Positions 21,810 to 31,596 of a stretch of 48,714 nt of DNA are shown here, piece by piece (the stretch's first letter is position 1; each line of letters starts with the position of its first letter). The DNA is from JAGLSB01 sp023135955 (GTDB lineage: Bacteria > Bacteroidota > Bacteroidia > Bacteroidales > GCA-2748055), in contig DAOVIO010000016.1 in the NCBI GenBank assembly GCA_030673645.1, forward strand, positions 1-48,714, in the 5' to 3' direction. A program made the translations under genes and the position numbers. Below the pieces are notes generated by a model. The model searched no databases. It was not told the DNA's origin and saw only the letters and a list, made by a program, of their open reading frames with translations.

Positions 21810-24800
21810 TTATTTCCATCCTACCGGTATTGATGCGTAATTAGCTGCGTTTGTACAATCTTTAAATGTTTCACTATGTAACGCTGATGGGTGACTAATC
21901 CATAACGTAGGCACATTAGATGTAATTCCAGTATCCCCGTCAAATGTTCTAGAAAAAATAGTAACTAATGTATTATTATCAAATAAATTTGATGGAACAG
22001 TCGTTATTCCAGTACTATCCTGAAACGCTAATTGGAATGTAGTGGCTTGAGTATTATTATCAAATAAGCCACTTGGAATGTTTGTTAATGATGTACATTG
22101 TCTAAATACAGCAGGAAAATGAGTAGCTGCCGTATTATTGTCAAACAATCCACTTGGAATGCTTGCAAGATTTGTGCATTGATCACAAAGACTGCTAAAA
22201 AATATAGCTGCTGTATTATTGTCGAATATCCCACTAGGTATTGATAGTAAATTTCCATTTTCAGCAAATGCTCCTGAAAAAGTAGTAACTAATATATTAT
22301 TATCAAATAAATTTGATGGAATACTTGTCATTGCACATCTAATAAATATTGATGTAAAATCAGTAACTAACGTGTTCTTATCAAATAAACCAGACGGAAT
22401 ACTTGTTAAATTACCACAACTAGCAAAAGTTACAGAAAAACTCGTAACTAGTGTATTCTTATCAAATAGATCAGATGGAATAGATGTTATTGCACCACAA
22501 CCATTAAATGTTGAAGTAAAATCTAAGGCACTTGTATTGTTATCAAATAATCCACTAGGAATAGATGGTAGAATAACACATCCTAAAAACATTGATGTAA
22601 AATCAGTAACACTATCAGCATTTATTATCGCTCCAGTTGGAATTTCAATTAAATTAAGACCCCATGCAAATATTTCATTAAAATCTGTAAATCCAACATC
22701 ACCCCATGCAATTACTTTAGTTAATTTTTGAGAAGTAGTAGTATCAAAAGTACCTCTAGCTATTTTAATCGTTTCACATAAACCGCTTATTGATATTTGA
22801 TAAGTTCCAGCCGAATAAGTATGTGTTGCGTTTGAATCATTCCATGATGTAACTAAAGATGGATCAGAACCATCACCCCAATCAACAAGCATATTATAAT
22901 TAAATCCGCTTATTAATGGAAGTATAAAATCTCCGGTTGTCATATTCCACTCTGTTATAAATGGATCTCCGGTCGGGAAACTAAAAGTTTCAGAGATATT
23001 AACCCTCAAAAGTTTAAATTGTCCTTTATTTCGTTCGTTATTAGTCTGAACTTCTAATATCCAGCCCCATTTATCAGAAGCGATCTTAATTACTCCGTAA
23101 GGATTGGCCTGTATTGCTGCAATAGTATCTTCATTAACCGGGGCCTCAAAAATATAAGCTTCAGGAATCCAATAACCGGGAGTCAAATTCTCAACTACAA
23201 GATCACCATTTTCGGCTTTTGATTCCGATTCACTCGCCTTTTGAGTTATAAGCTTACTATTTTTATCAGTTTCAAGGAATTGAATCTCATCCCCAAGTGC
23301 CAATCGCATTGAACGAATCCTGTTTCCGTGTTTTTCTAAGTTCCTTCGAGGCGTATAATTCAAATTATAACTTTCTCCTGAGTCAATACCACCTGTAACT
23401 AATATAAAATCTTCATCTGTTTTTACAACAAATCCACCATCCCGTTTAGAATCAAATCCAAATATATCATTATCACCGTTTACATCTTCTGTTGGATCTG
23501 TGGAATAAGGTTTTGATCTTAATTTATTGCTTCCCTGGGTATCATATCGGTAATCAGATGTAATATTAAGTTTATTTTTAACAGATTTTATTGGAGTAGC
23601 AAAACTCGATTTAGTGTTGAACTCTTTAAGCCCTTGAATAAATTCATATTCATATTTACTGTAACCGGTTTCTATTTCGTTAGCATACCAATCTGGTAAG
23701 ACTTCTTTTGTTAGAATCTCGTCTGTTACAACATCGCTTAAATCTAAAATCTGATTAGTAATATAAGGTCTTGAATCTGTTGCAGGGTAATTTGGATTAT
23801 CTGATATATCAAAGAAATAAGCCTCTTTTTCAATAACCACTTTATTAACTCCGCTTCGAACTTCAAATCCTAATCCGGCATTTTCACGACCATTCACATC
23901 TTTGAAAATTTTATCTAAACTTCCATTTATTGTTTGGATTATGGCCCCATCTTCTTCGATCGGAAATTCCCTTATCCATTTACCTTTCGACATAAGTACC
24001 AAAGAGCCATCACCATCTGAGCCGTAACTCGTAGGTAATGAATCAGTACGTCCTAAAAGTGTAGATTCCAAAGGACTCACTTCACCTGAATATAATTGTA
24101 ATATCCTTGCTGTGAATTCAAATATAGGCCATCCCTTTATAGTTACCGGTGGAATAGTATCTCCAAAACTTTCACTAAATGACAAAGAACCATTAAAAAT
24201 TTCTGCTGAATAAATAGCATTATTGAATCCATCGCCTAACAAAGACATTTCACCGTTCAAAAGTAAATTATAAGTTGGGAAATCTATCGTAAATACAAAC
24301 GATGTTGCTTCACCTTCAACTGTTGAAGAATCAGGATTGATAGTTAAAACTATTGCATTATTACGTGTTAAAATTAAATCAAGTGTTAAATCATTTGCGC
24401 CCTGAGATACAAGTAATACAGTTATAGAAGCTTGAAGATTAACAGTCTTATCTGCATTTGCTTTAAAAAATTTCTGTGTATTTGTGATTAAAGTTGTTAT
24501 TCCGAAAGTTTGATTAAATACTTCGCCTGTATCAAATTCACTTGCATTTACATCCATTGGAAGTGTAAAATAATTTTGTCCTATTCCTATATCGTCCAGT
24601 GTGCCTTCGATAAACCAATCAACATCTTTTGTCGCTGTATATGATGATAGAAATAAAGTAGTAGGCATTCCGGTAATCTGTTCCATTGAATCCTTGCCGC
24701 CACCGATATATTTTGTACTCAATAAATCAACATTTAATGCCTCCCTATTAAGAATGACATTCTGGAAGCCTGTCGGTATAATCTCGGCACTTACCCCAAT

Positions 24801-25157
24801 ATCGCTGATCTTATAAGTCGACAAATCAATTTTGCCAATAAAATAAGACTGATAGGAAAATGTAGAATTATTTTGCAAATATATCTGTACAGTTATTTCA
24901 TAGTCGATTCCTTTTGCTTCATATGCAGTTTGGATGTAGTCGCGGGCTTTTTTTATAAATAAAAGTTCATTAGTCGAGAAACTTTCGAGTACACCTTTAT
25001 ATTTAGGATCACGGATAAACGTAAGCTCTGCACCATCCCAACCCTGTGGAACATGAGGCATTACCAACACTCCGTAATCAGTTGAAGTCAATACGTACTT
25101 AAACCTTTTTGGTGTGTTGCTATGTCCTTTACCCGCTATTTGTTGTTGTGTACTCAT
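21810..25157 (-). CDS. Tail-tip protein with PKD-like and DUF285 (BspA-type) repeats
   Basis: At 1115 residues, the N-terminal ~770 appear to be a distal tail or baseplate protein. A PKD-like domain follows (LVDWGDGSDPSL...HTYSAGTYQI) and then about nine 26-27-residue repeats of the type xIPSGLFDNNTxxTxFxxxFxxC. These match the DUF285/BspA leucine-rich repeats used by Bacteroidota and mycoplasma surface proteins for adhesion. This makes it the main receptor-binding candidate. Starts on a TAATG overlap with the small zinc protein. Confidence 0.75.
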   Translation of the reverse strand: MSTQQQIAGKGHSNTPKRFKYVLTSTDYGVLVMPHVPQGWDGAELTFIRDPKYKGVLESFSTNELLFIKKARDYIQTAYEAKGIDYEITVQIYLQNNSTFSYQSYFIGKIDLSTYKISDIGVSAEIIPTGFQNVILNREALNVDLLSTKYIGGGKDSMEQITGMPTTLFLSSYTATKDVDWFIEGTLDDIGIGQNYFTLPMDVNASEFDTGEVFNQTFGITTLITNTQKFFKANADKTVNLQASITVLLVSQGANDLTLDLILTRNNAIVLTINPDSSTVEGEATSFVFTIDFPTYNLLLNGEMSLLGDGFNNAIYSAEIFNGSLSFSESFGDTIPPVTIKGWPIFEFTARILQLYSGEVSPLESTLLGRTDSLPTSYGSDGDGSLVLMSKGKWIREFPIEEDGAIIQTINGSLDKIFKDVNGRENAGLGFEVRSGVNKVVIEKEAYFFDISDNPNYPATDSRPYITNQILDLSDVVTDEILTKEVLPDWYANEIETGYSKYEYEFIQGLKEFNTKSSFATPIKSVKNKLNITSDYRYDTQGSNKLRSKPYSTDPTEDVNGDNDIFGFDSKRDGGFVVKTDEDFILVTGGIDSGESYNLNYTPRRNLEKHGNRIRSMRLALGDEIQFLETDKNSKLITQKASESESKAENGDLVVENLTPGYWIPEAYIFEAPVNEDTIAAIQANPYGVIKIASDKWGWILEVQTNNERNKGQFKLLRVNISETFSFPTGDPFITEWNMTTGDFILPLISGFNYNMLVDWGDGSDPSLVTSWNDSNATHTYSAGTYQISISGLCETIKIARGTFDTTTSQKLTKVIAWGDVGFTDFNEIFAWGLNLIEIPTGAIINADSVTDFTSMFLGCVILPSIPSGLFDNNTSALDFTSTFNGCGAITSIPSDLFDKNTLVTSFSVTFASCGNLTSIPSGLFDKNTLVTDFTSIFIRCAMTSIPSNLFDNNILVTTFSGAFAENGNLLSIPSGIFDNNTAAIFFSSLCDQCTNLASIPSGLFDNNTAATHFPAVFRQCTSLTNIPSGLFDNNTQATTFQLAFQDSTGITTVPSNLFDNNTLVTIFSRTFDGDTGITSNVPTLWISHPSALHSETFKDCTNAANYASIPVGWK
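21940..22660 (-). repeat. 81-bp coding repeats (DUF285)
   Basis: About nine tandem 78-81-base units inside the tail-tip gene. The TTATTATCAAATAA core, coding for LFDNN, recurs in nearly every unit. High similarity between units allows recombination to add or remove repeats and so change receptor binding. Confidence 0.8.
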
Positions 25158-25324
25158 TAATTAATTATTAATTTTGCTCCACATAGACAATTGCCTCCTC
25201 CTGAAGATGTACCATATAAATCATGATATATAAAAAAATATTTATCACAATAAATACATTTTATTTTTTCTTTTCGTGAATAAGATTTAAAATCAATTCC
25301 TAATATTTTTCTAATTAGTCTCAT
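25157..25324 (-). CDS. Small zinc-ribbon protein, 55 residues
   Basis: MRLIRKILGIDFKSYSRKEK is followed by CIYC and CLC, a four-cysteine zinc-ribbon pattern. It is linked at both ends by TAATG overlaps to the tape measure and tail-tip genes, so it is almost certainly translated. A short CxxC protein in this place could be a tail-assembly factor. No homologue recognised. Confidence 0.6.
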   Translation of the reverse strand: MRLIRKILGIDFKSYSRKEKIKCIYCDKYFFIYHDLYGTSSGGGNCLCGAKLIIN

Positions 25325-28005
25325 TAATTTAATCTATGTTTTGAAGCCATATATCCTTCTCTAAAACCTTTTTGCCTTTCATCAAATCTCGATGGAAATC
25401 GTTGTTTCGGTTGATTCCTTATCGCTTTTCGTGTTAATTTTAATTCGTTTACTATTCTATTGTCGTTTAATTCTTTTACTGTTTGTGGTGCTGTTAGTAC
25501 ACTTGAACCTTGCTTCAAATTGTAAAGTCCCCTGTTTTCAGCAAGCCATATTTTACCGGAAGATTCTTTTACCATTTCCGTTCCTTTCTCTGCAAGTTCT
25601 GCTACACCACCTCGGAAGTTTATTACACCTGTTGCGAATTGTGGAATAGGACGTGATGCAACTGCTAAAGCCTGTATTGCCCCTGTTGCTCCTATTAATA
25701 TAGATAATGGTATATTTAAAGCAGCCAAAGCTTTCACTACTCCAGATGCAGTATTAACGAAAATATCAAATAATGCTTTTTGTTTTTCTGCTTTTGCTAT
25801 TTTGGCTCTTATTTCAGCTTGCTTTTTTTCATTCCCTTCTGCTGCCGCTAGTTCTGCATTTAATTTTGATAATCTAAAATCAAATATTGAATTACCAAGA
25901 ACAATAGCCGCTTGTTTTGTTTGTTCCCTTCTTACTTCTTCATCTGATGCTTCCTTATCTTTTAATTCTTTATTTTGATCAATTAAATTTTGACTGGTTT
26001 TAAGTGCATCGCTCGCATCTTTTTCTGCTTGTTTATCTCCTTCACCAACATCTTCCTCAACTTCTGCCGCAAAATCAGCTTCTAATTCTTTTTGATCTTC
26101 TATTTGTTTTTGTTTTTCCTTAAATCTTAATACTGTTTCATTTTCCCATGCCTTAATACGTTTCTCTGATTCTTTTTTATTGATTTCAGTTATTTTTTCT
26201 TCGGCTTCTTTTTCAAGTGCAAATTGTTGTAATTTTGCATTTTGTATTGCTAATTCCTCTCTTGCTCTTGCATCTTCTTCATCCTTTGCAATTGTTTCAA
26301 TTCGTTGATCTGTTAATTCAATTACAGCCTGTGAAAATTTATTCCCTTCATTAGCTAAAAATATGTGTTTAAGTTGTAATAATTGAATTTCTTCCCTATT
26401 AGCTGTTCTGATTGAATTTAAAACATCTTGCTGTACTTGTAGTCTTATTCTTGCTTGTTGACTTCCGGCCCCACTTACAAGAATTAAAAACTTTTCGCCA
26501 AATGATAAAAATTCACTTGAAAGTATATCTAATTGAGATGAAACCCCATCTACGAACGTAGATAAAAATCCTTCACTAGCTCTTAATCCAAGGATAAATT
26601 TTTCCCAGGAACTACCAAGGCTTTTAATAGAACCATCTAAAGTTGCCATTTGCTCTTTTGCTACTCTGTCTGTGGTTCCTGCAACATTTACTAATGCTTT
26701 ATCAAATTCTGTTGCGTTCCCTTCATTTTTGGCTAATGCCAATCCAACAATGGCCGCTCTCGTGCCAAATAAATCAAATGATTTTTTTAATTTATTTGAA
26801 CTTCCATTTATTTCATCTAATGCCTCACTGAGCGTTTTGCCCGATTGTGATAATTTAAGATAAATATTTCTTAATGAAGTACCTGAAATACTTGCATCTA
26901 ATGTTGCATCCTGAGCAATACCCAATTGATTGGCAACTCTTTCCAATGGTACGCCCATTGCATTTGCTGCTGCTGCAACTTTAGGCAACGCTGTTTTAAG
27001 TGTTTCAAAACTTTGTGATGATTTTTGAGTTGCTAATGTAAGTACATCCATTATATGACTTGCATCTTGTGTTCCAAGATTATCGAAAGTTTTTACTAAT
27101 GCACCTACTAATGTTGCTGTCTCGTCCAAACTTGCATTTAAAGCAATAGAACCCTGTATTGTAGCCTCTGTAAGATTTGATATTTCGGTCATTGTAAATC
27201 CAAGCCGAGCAAACGAAACTTGTAATTTTGTAACCTCTGAAGCTGTTACCGGATAAATTGCACCTAATTGTATAGCTTGATTTGTAAGTGCTTTTACTTC
27301 TTTTCTTGTAACACCTAATACACCAGCTAATACAGCATTTTCTTTCCCGAATTGACGGATAGTATTAAACGCACCTTTTAAAACATTTATAAATATAAAT
27401 ACTGCACTTGTAAGTCCCAAAGCCCCTGCAAATTGTAATGCTACTTTTTTAATTGCACCACCATAATTACCTACGCCTCTTTGACTTCTACCAATACTTG
27501 AATCAAGTTTTTTGAGTGCTTTATCTTGTTGCTGGATTGTTTTTAATAATTGGCCTCCTACTGCTTTATTTTTGCGCTGTTCTGCTGATAATGTTTTATA
27601 TCGAGCAATATTTTCATTTAATGATTTGTTTAATTTTACATAACTAGTATTCGATAATCCAACGGCTTTAGCATTATCTTTTTCTGCTTTTGTTGCTTTT
27701 TGTAATTCAACTCTTTTTTCTGTTAATGCTTTTGTAGCACCTTTTCTTAATGCATCTAATTTAGCTTCTGTCGTTTCAAGTTGTTTAGCTATTCTTGCAG
27801 CCTCTTTTTCATTAGCAGTTAATTTTTTTCTTTTATCTGCATTTTCTTCTGTATTCTTGCCTAACTTTCTCTGTGCTTCTTCAAGCTTTTTTATGGCAGG
27901 GACAACCTGCTGATCAATAATTTTGCCAGATTCAATAAGTTGCTTATTAATAGCCTCTAATGAACTTATTAATTTAGGATCTATGAAATCATTAATATCA
28001 GCCAT
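25324..28005 (-). CDS. Tail tape measure protein (TP901-like)
   Basis: This 893-residue protein begins with ~180 residues of coiled coil, followed by a hydrophobic segment (FAGALGLTSAVFIFINVL). The TP901 core follows (GVTRKEVKALTNQAIQLGA, KLQVSFARLGFTMTEISNL, LVGALVKTFDNLG). A second coiled coil and a hydrophobic C-terminal region (LNIPLSILIGATGAIQALAV) complete it. It sets tail length and probably helps DNA entry. Size implies a tail of roughly 130 nm by the usual 0.15 nm per residue. It overlaps the preceding gene by eight bases. Confidence 0.9.
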   Translation of the reverse strand: MADINDFIDPKLISSLEAINKQLIESGKIIDQQVVPAIKKLEEAQRKLGKNTEENADKRKKLTANEKEAARIAKQLETTEAKLDALRKGATKALTEKRVELQKATKAEKDNAKAVGLSNTSYVKLNKSLNENIARYKTLSAEQRKNKAVGGQLLKTIQQQDKALKKLDSSIGRSQRGVGNYGGAIKKVALQFAGALGLTSAVFIFINVLKGAFNTIRQFGKENAVLAGVLGVTRKEVKALTNQAIQLGAIYPVTASEVTKLQVSFARLGFTMTEISNLTEATIQGSIALNASLDETATLVGALVKTFDNLGTQDASHIMDVLTLATQKSSQSFETLKTALPKVAAAANAMGVPLERVANQLGIAQDATLDASISGTSLRNIYLKLSQSGKTLSEALDEINGSSNKLKKSFDLFGTRAAIVGLALAKNEGNATEFDKALVNVAGTTDRVAKEQMATLDGSIKSLGSSWEKFILGLRASEGFLSTFVDGVSSQLDILSSEFLSFGEKFLILVSGAGSQQARIRLQVQQDVLNSIRTANREEIQLLQLKHIFLANEGNKFSQAVIELTDQRIETIAKDEEDARAREELAIQNAKLQQFALEKEAEEKITEINKKESEKRIKAWENETVLRFKEKQKQIEDQKELEADFAAEVEEDVGEGDKQAEKDASDALKTSQNLIDQNKELKDKEASDEEVRREQTKQAAIVLGNSIFDFRLSKLNAELAAAEGNEKKQAEIRAKIAKAEKQKALFDIFVNTASGVVKALAALNIPLSILIGATGAIQALAVASRPIPQFATGVINFRGGVAELAEKGTEMVKESSGKIWLAENRGLYNLKQGSSVLTAPQTVKELNDNRIVNELKLTRKAIRNQPKQRFPSRFDERQKGFREGYMASKHRLN

Positions 28006-28594
28006 TTGTCCACTTTTTTAATTCAGTTTTGTACATTCTGTGAAAATCATACAATAAAATATTTCTATCTATCTGAAGTCCCCTGGATATTTCAGTAAGC
28101 AATACAACATCAATAAATGTCATACTTTCTTTTGCTTCATTATTTCGCGGAATCAAAAGCGGTAATTTATCCCCGTAGAATGCATATTTATCAGTTATTA
28201 ATTTTAAATCATCTGGCAAGTTAAAATCATGACCAAACATTAATTTAAATTCTTCTCTGCAATTAGGTGCTTCACAAACAGAAAGGGCATCATACATAGC
28301 CCTTAATTTTTGCATTTTTAATTGCATTTTCTGAATTACCAGATCAGAATTAAACTGCTTCTTATGAAATGCATTATTGAATAAATCGTTAAATTCAATA
28401 TTAAATTGTTCGAACTTCTTTTCCTTATCCATACCAAATACGCCCAAATCATCTGCCTCATAAATCAAAGCAACTTGGCCTACCGTAAGCTTATACGCCC
28501 AAGGCTTTTGAATAGGCTCTGACGGAATCTCTTGAGTTTTTATCCCTAACCTTTTCTTTATTTTTTGGAGTATTTTCATAGATTCTATCCCCAT
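27998..28594 (-). CDS. Tail assembly protein before the tape measure
   Basis: A 198-residue helical protein (VGQVALIYEADDLGVFG, FNDLFNNAFHKKQF, LRAMYDALSVCEAPNC). A Met at residue 6 (28579) is an alternative start. It sits where siphoviruses encode tail chaperones, immediately before the tape measure, and overlaps the previous gene by about 100 bases in another frame. No slippery run was identified, so two independent starts are assumed. Confidence 0.6.
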   Translation of the reverse strand: MGIESMKILQKIKKRLGIKTQEIPSEPIQKPWAYKLTVGQVALIYEADDLGVFGMDKEKKFEQFNIEFNDLFNNAFHKKQFNSDLVIQKMQLKMQKLRAMYDALSVCEAPNCREEFKLMFGHDFNLPDDLKLITDKYAFYGDKLPLLIPRNNEAKESMTFIDVVLLTEISRGLQIDRNILLYDFHRMYKTELKKWTNG

Positions 28595-28919
28595 ATCTAC
28601 CTATTTGATATTTCGAATAATTAACACTCGAATCAGTTGTAACTTGATTTCCTGAAAATTTTGTATCTATATTGGCATAAAGATTGCCTGAAAGCCTTAA
28701 ATCAACAACACCAAAAGGAGCCTGTGAAATACGTGATTTACGATTAGCGTAAGGTAAACTCTTGTATATCCCTACCACACGATCATCACCAGCTACACCC
28801 CTTGTAAGTTGCTCACGGACATTGTCAGAAATCAGTTCTGCGTTCGACTGTGCTACTAACAGAACTAATTTTCTAACATCAATCTTTTGAGCGTTTTTCG
28901 CTGCGTTTCTTAGGCTCAC
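28491..28919 (-). CDS. Minor tail/tail completion protein (putative)
   Basis: 142 residues from a GTG start. RNAAKNAQKIDVRKLVLLVA and GVVDLRLSGNLYANIDTKFS recall gp10-like tail completion or neck proteins, but the match is weak. Both ends overlap neighbours by 40 and 104 bases, so the segment 28491-29043 is very compressed. Confidence 0.5.
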   Translation of the reverse strand: MSLRNAAKNAQKIDVRKLVLLVAQSNAELISDNVREQLTRGVAGDDRVVGIYKSLPYANRKSRISQAPFGVVDLRLSGNLYANIDTKFSGNQVTTDSSVNYSKYQIGRYGDRIYENTPKNKEKVRDKNSRDSVRAYSKALGV

Positions 28920-29043
28920 TTAACTTTCCCCCAATCTTTTTAAACTCGGCTTCCCAATCTCCTTCAAATTTGCGAGCCTTAAACCAAGATTCAAACTGTT
29001 TAGGACTGAGTTTCGCCAAGCTCTTTTTAATTGAATATCCCAT
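28879..29043 (-). CDS. Small basic protein in the tail block, 54 residues
   Basis: MGYSIKKSLAKLSPKQFESW begins an ORF ending in a basic run (EPKKRSEKRSKD). It starts six bases after the tube gene stop and overlaps the GTG gene by 41 bases. Position suggests a chaperone-type or tail assembly protein. It was too short for automatic calling. Confidence 0.5.
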   Translation of the reverse strand: MGYSIKKSLAKLSPKQFESWFKARKFEGDWEAEFKKIGGKLSEPKKRSEKRSKD

Positions 29044-29049
29044 GATCTA

Positions 29050-29955
29050 TTAAGTTACACCCTCTATGTAAATATAGTTACTGATATGAGTAACATCGGA
29101 GCCGCTCAGTATTTTAACCCGACAGGCCAAAACATCACCGTCAACCAAGTTTGCAGGAACTACATCTTTTTCAGCCGTCAAAGTATAAGCCCCACCGCCA
29201 TCATCTACAATAGCAGTAATAGCAGGAGTATCTACATTCCCCTGAGTTTCATCCTCATCGAAATCACCTACAACTAAGCCGACATAATTACCTTCGCAAC
29301 GAGTTTTAACCTGAACAACCTGATCGCCGGCAGCATAAACTGCTGTCATAATCATATTCAGACCAATAGGCATTGCATCAATAATTTCCTGAGAATCCCA
29401 TATAGGCTCAAAGTAAAATTGATTTTCCCATTCTTTGTAACTGGTATGATTCACATAAACCCTAAAGGCCTGAGTTGAATCAACTTCCTGAATTCCTTTC
29501 GTATTTGCGGTAATTGTTGCCCGCAATGGTTTGAAACTTCCGATATTAGAACCGGATTGATCTATCGTCCCCAAAATTGATCCATTCTGAAGTATGTAAA
29601 ACATACCATAAGTACCCCCTTTGAGAGTATTTAAAGCCTGTTTAAAATCACATACATTTGAATCGAGAAAAATCTCAAAACTAGGAACCGGTGTATTTGT
29701 AACCTTTTTCGATTTGCTAACCGCACCGGTTACAATATTTGGATCATCGGTTGTAACATTATACGAATCGAGAACAGTACTTGCATTAATGGTAAGGTCT
29801 TGTGTTACCTTAGTTGTCCAATTTGAAAGTACGCTCATTTGCGCATATGTAAATATTACATCCTTGTCACAAATTAATACACTCTTTATTTCTGATGCAG
29901 CCAGTAAGCAATTTTGATTACTCCCTGCTGGTTGCAGTACGCCACATTGTGCCAT
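29050..29955 (-). CDS. Major tail tube protein (putative)
   Basis: A 301-residue beta-rich protein. Its N-terminal ~190 residues could be a tube domain (YMSVL-like strand, SFEIFLDSNVCDFKQALNTL), and the C-terminal part (AGDQVVQVKTRCEGNYVGLV, ...TAIVDDGGGAYTLTAEKDV) an Ig-like add-on. It lies between a tail terminator-like gene and the pre-tape-measure genes, the expected place of the tube. Identified by location and composition. Confidence 0.55.
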   Translation of the reverse strand: MAQCGVLQPAGSNQNCLLAASEIKSVLICDKDVIFTYAQMSVLSNWTTKVTQDLTINASTVLDSYNVTTDDPNIVTGAVSKSKKVTNTPVPSFEIFLDSNVCDFKQALNTLKGGTYGMFYILQNGSILGTIDQSGSNIGSFKPLRATITANTKGIQEVDSTQAFRVYVNHTSYKEWENQFYFEPIWDSQEIIDAMPIGLNMIMTAVYAAGDQVVQVKTRCEGNYVGLVVGDFDEDETQGNVDTPAITAIVDDGGGAYTLTAEKDVVPANLVDGDVLACRVKILSGSDVTHISNYIYIEGVT

Positions 29956-29958
29956 ATT

Positions 29959-30450
29959 TTAACAATTTATTGGATATTTAATCGTTGTATTAAACCGGAA
30001 ATAATATTTTTCATTCATACTGTCCTCCGGCTTGGCCAGTACATAATCACTAAAAGCAGCAAAGCCCCGGACTAATCCCGTTACTTTAAAATTGCTTTTC
30101 TTTATCTGAGCTAATGCATCCCGATGCGCATACTCTGTTGCTCTTTCGGTTGTTATCAACGGATAAAGTTTCTCCAAATCAACAGCGAATGCAATCCATA
30201 CAGTCGCTTCGAATATATTTGAATAATCCTCATCCGGTTGAACATCGAAAAAGCTAAGAGCATTTAACGTATCATTCTGCAAAACATCTTCATAATCCTT
30301 AGTGGTTGCATTAAAAGCTTCCGGGTGAATACCATCATCACGTTCATTACGATAAATGCGGCCATACTGTGTATAAGTTTTATCTGCCCATAAATTGGCT
30401 GCAAAATATGTATTTAATTGTGCAATTGGTATGTCAATTCCTATGCTCAT
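29959..30450 (-). CDS. Tail terminator/head-tail joining protein (putative)
   Basis: 163 residues, alpha/beta, with an acidic middle (NALSFFDVQPDEDYSNIFEA) and ending in a strand (YYFRFNTTIKYPINC). Size and its position just before the tube gene match tail terminators that cap the tail at the neck. It overlaps the upstream gene by four bases. Inferred from synteny. Confidence 0.5.
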   Translation of the reverse strand: MSIGIDIPIAQLNTYFAANLWADKTYTQYGRIYRNERDDGIHPEAFNATTKDYEDVLQNDTLNALSFFDVQPDEDYSNIFEATVWIAFAVDLEKLYPLITTERATEYAHRDALAQIKKSNFKVTGLVRGFAAFSDYVLAKPEDSMNEKYYFRFNTTIKYPINC

Positions 30451-31589
30451 GATACTCTTCGTTTTACTTTAAATCCTTTTGGTGCGTGTAAAAATTTGTC
30501 AAAAGTCTTATTAATATCTGCTACCGCCATTTTTAATTCATGTAAATACTTTCTTGCAACTGTATTCATGTCTACATTTAATGATTCAGTTGCAAGTAAA
30601 TTCAAAGCCCGTTCATCCTGATTAATAATACGCTGATCCCTATTCGAACGTGTGTTCGAATTATGAACCACCATACGAATAAAATCATATTCAAACTGAG
30701 TCTGTAAAAACTTAGCAAGATTGATCTTATTATTAGTCAGATAAACACTTGAATCCAAGTAAGCACTTACATTAAATCCTAAACCGTTACCGGCAGAATT
30801 TTCCGAATATTCAGCAGCAGCAGCACTCGCACCAATTCCGTTAACAGGATAACAAACAAATCCATCATAACGCAACGGATCATTGAAGGCATTTTCACTT
30901 TTAACTTCCTGCGATGGAAAAACAAACAATACACGACCTTTCCCAGTTAATGTATAACCAACATCTTCAAACGATAATATCCCATTATTTGGATTTAATG
31001 TCAATGTCGTTATTAATGTTCCCTGATTAATTACACTTACTGTAATTTGATCGGTTGTATTAGCTTGTAATGCCATCTGATTAATCCTGATCTTAACATA
31101 GTCTGAACCTTTCGGCTCAAATGCCCAACCGGAAAAATCATTGCTCAAAGTTTGTAATGTCCTGCCTTCGTTGTAGATGTATTGATTTTCAATTAATTTA
31201 CGATTTAAACTTAATGCAGAGGTAAAATTATCTTCAGCAGCCCAAATAAATGAACGTATCCTTAAAGATTCAATATTGGTAATTTGCCAGTTAGTTGTAT
31301 CACCATCTGGATCATTGCCTGTGTTTGAATCAGTTAAAGACAAATAAATTACACTGTCTTTGGTTACAACATCCGATCTTTTACGACTTGTTTCAAATTC
31401 ATTGTAAGTTACTCCGTTATCCCATACACTAAAAGTAAATTCAGTAACTGGTAACATTGCCAATAAATTATTAACAGTCAAAACAGGATGTACACCACGA
31501 TTCCAGTACAAACCAGATTCCGGCGTTCCTAGTAATTCACTATCAAGCGAGACTGTTGAAGAAAAATCCTCTGCAAAAGTTAAAATCAT
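30447..31589 (-). CDS. Head-tail region structural protein, unknown
   Basis: A 380-residue protein with a beta-rich N-terminal part (TFSVWDNGVTYNEFETSRK, IRINQMALQANTTDQITVSV) and a helical C-terminus (VARKYLHELKMAVADINKTF). Located between the capsid/decoration genes and the neck genes. The family seems specific to Bacteroidota phages; function not known. Confidence 0.55.
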   Translation of the reverse strand: MILTFAEDFSSTVSLDSELLGTPESGLYWNRGVHPVLTVNNLLAMLPVTEFTFSVWDNGVTYNEFETSRKRSDVVTKDSVIYLSLTDSNTGNDPDGDTTNWQITNIESLRIRSFIWAAEDNFTSALSLNRKLIENQYIYNEGRTLQTLSNDFSGWAFEPKGSDYVKIRINQMALQANTTDQITVSVINQGTLITTLTLNPNNGILSFEDVGYTLTGKGRVLFVFPSQEVKSENAFNDPLRYDGFVCYPVNGIGASAAAAEYSENSAGNGLGFNVSAYLDSSVYLTNNKINLAKFLQTQFEYDFIRMVVHNSNTRSNRDQRIINQDERALNLLATESLNVDMNTVARKYLHELKMAVADINKTFDKFLHAPKGFKVKRRVS

Positions 31590-31596
31590 AACTTAA

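Noticed and set aside
21940..22660. CRISPR array
   Set aside because: The regular repeats are coding units of about 81 bp inside the tail-tip frame with no unique spacers and no cas genes.
17104..22731. Plus-strand ORFs inside the fibre and tail-tip genes
   Set aside because: They are antisense to long, well supported minus-strand proteins and have low-complexity translations with no start signals.
8131..25192. Shared 14-mer ACATAGACAATTGC at 8131 and 25181
   Set aside because: A match of this length is expected by chance in an AT-rich genome of this size, and one copy is coding sequence.
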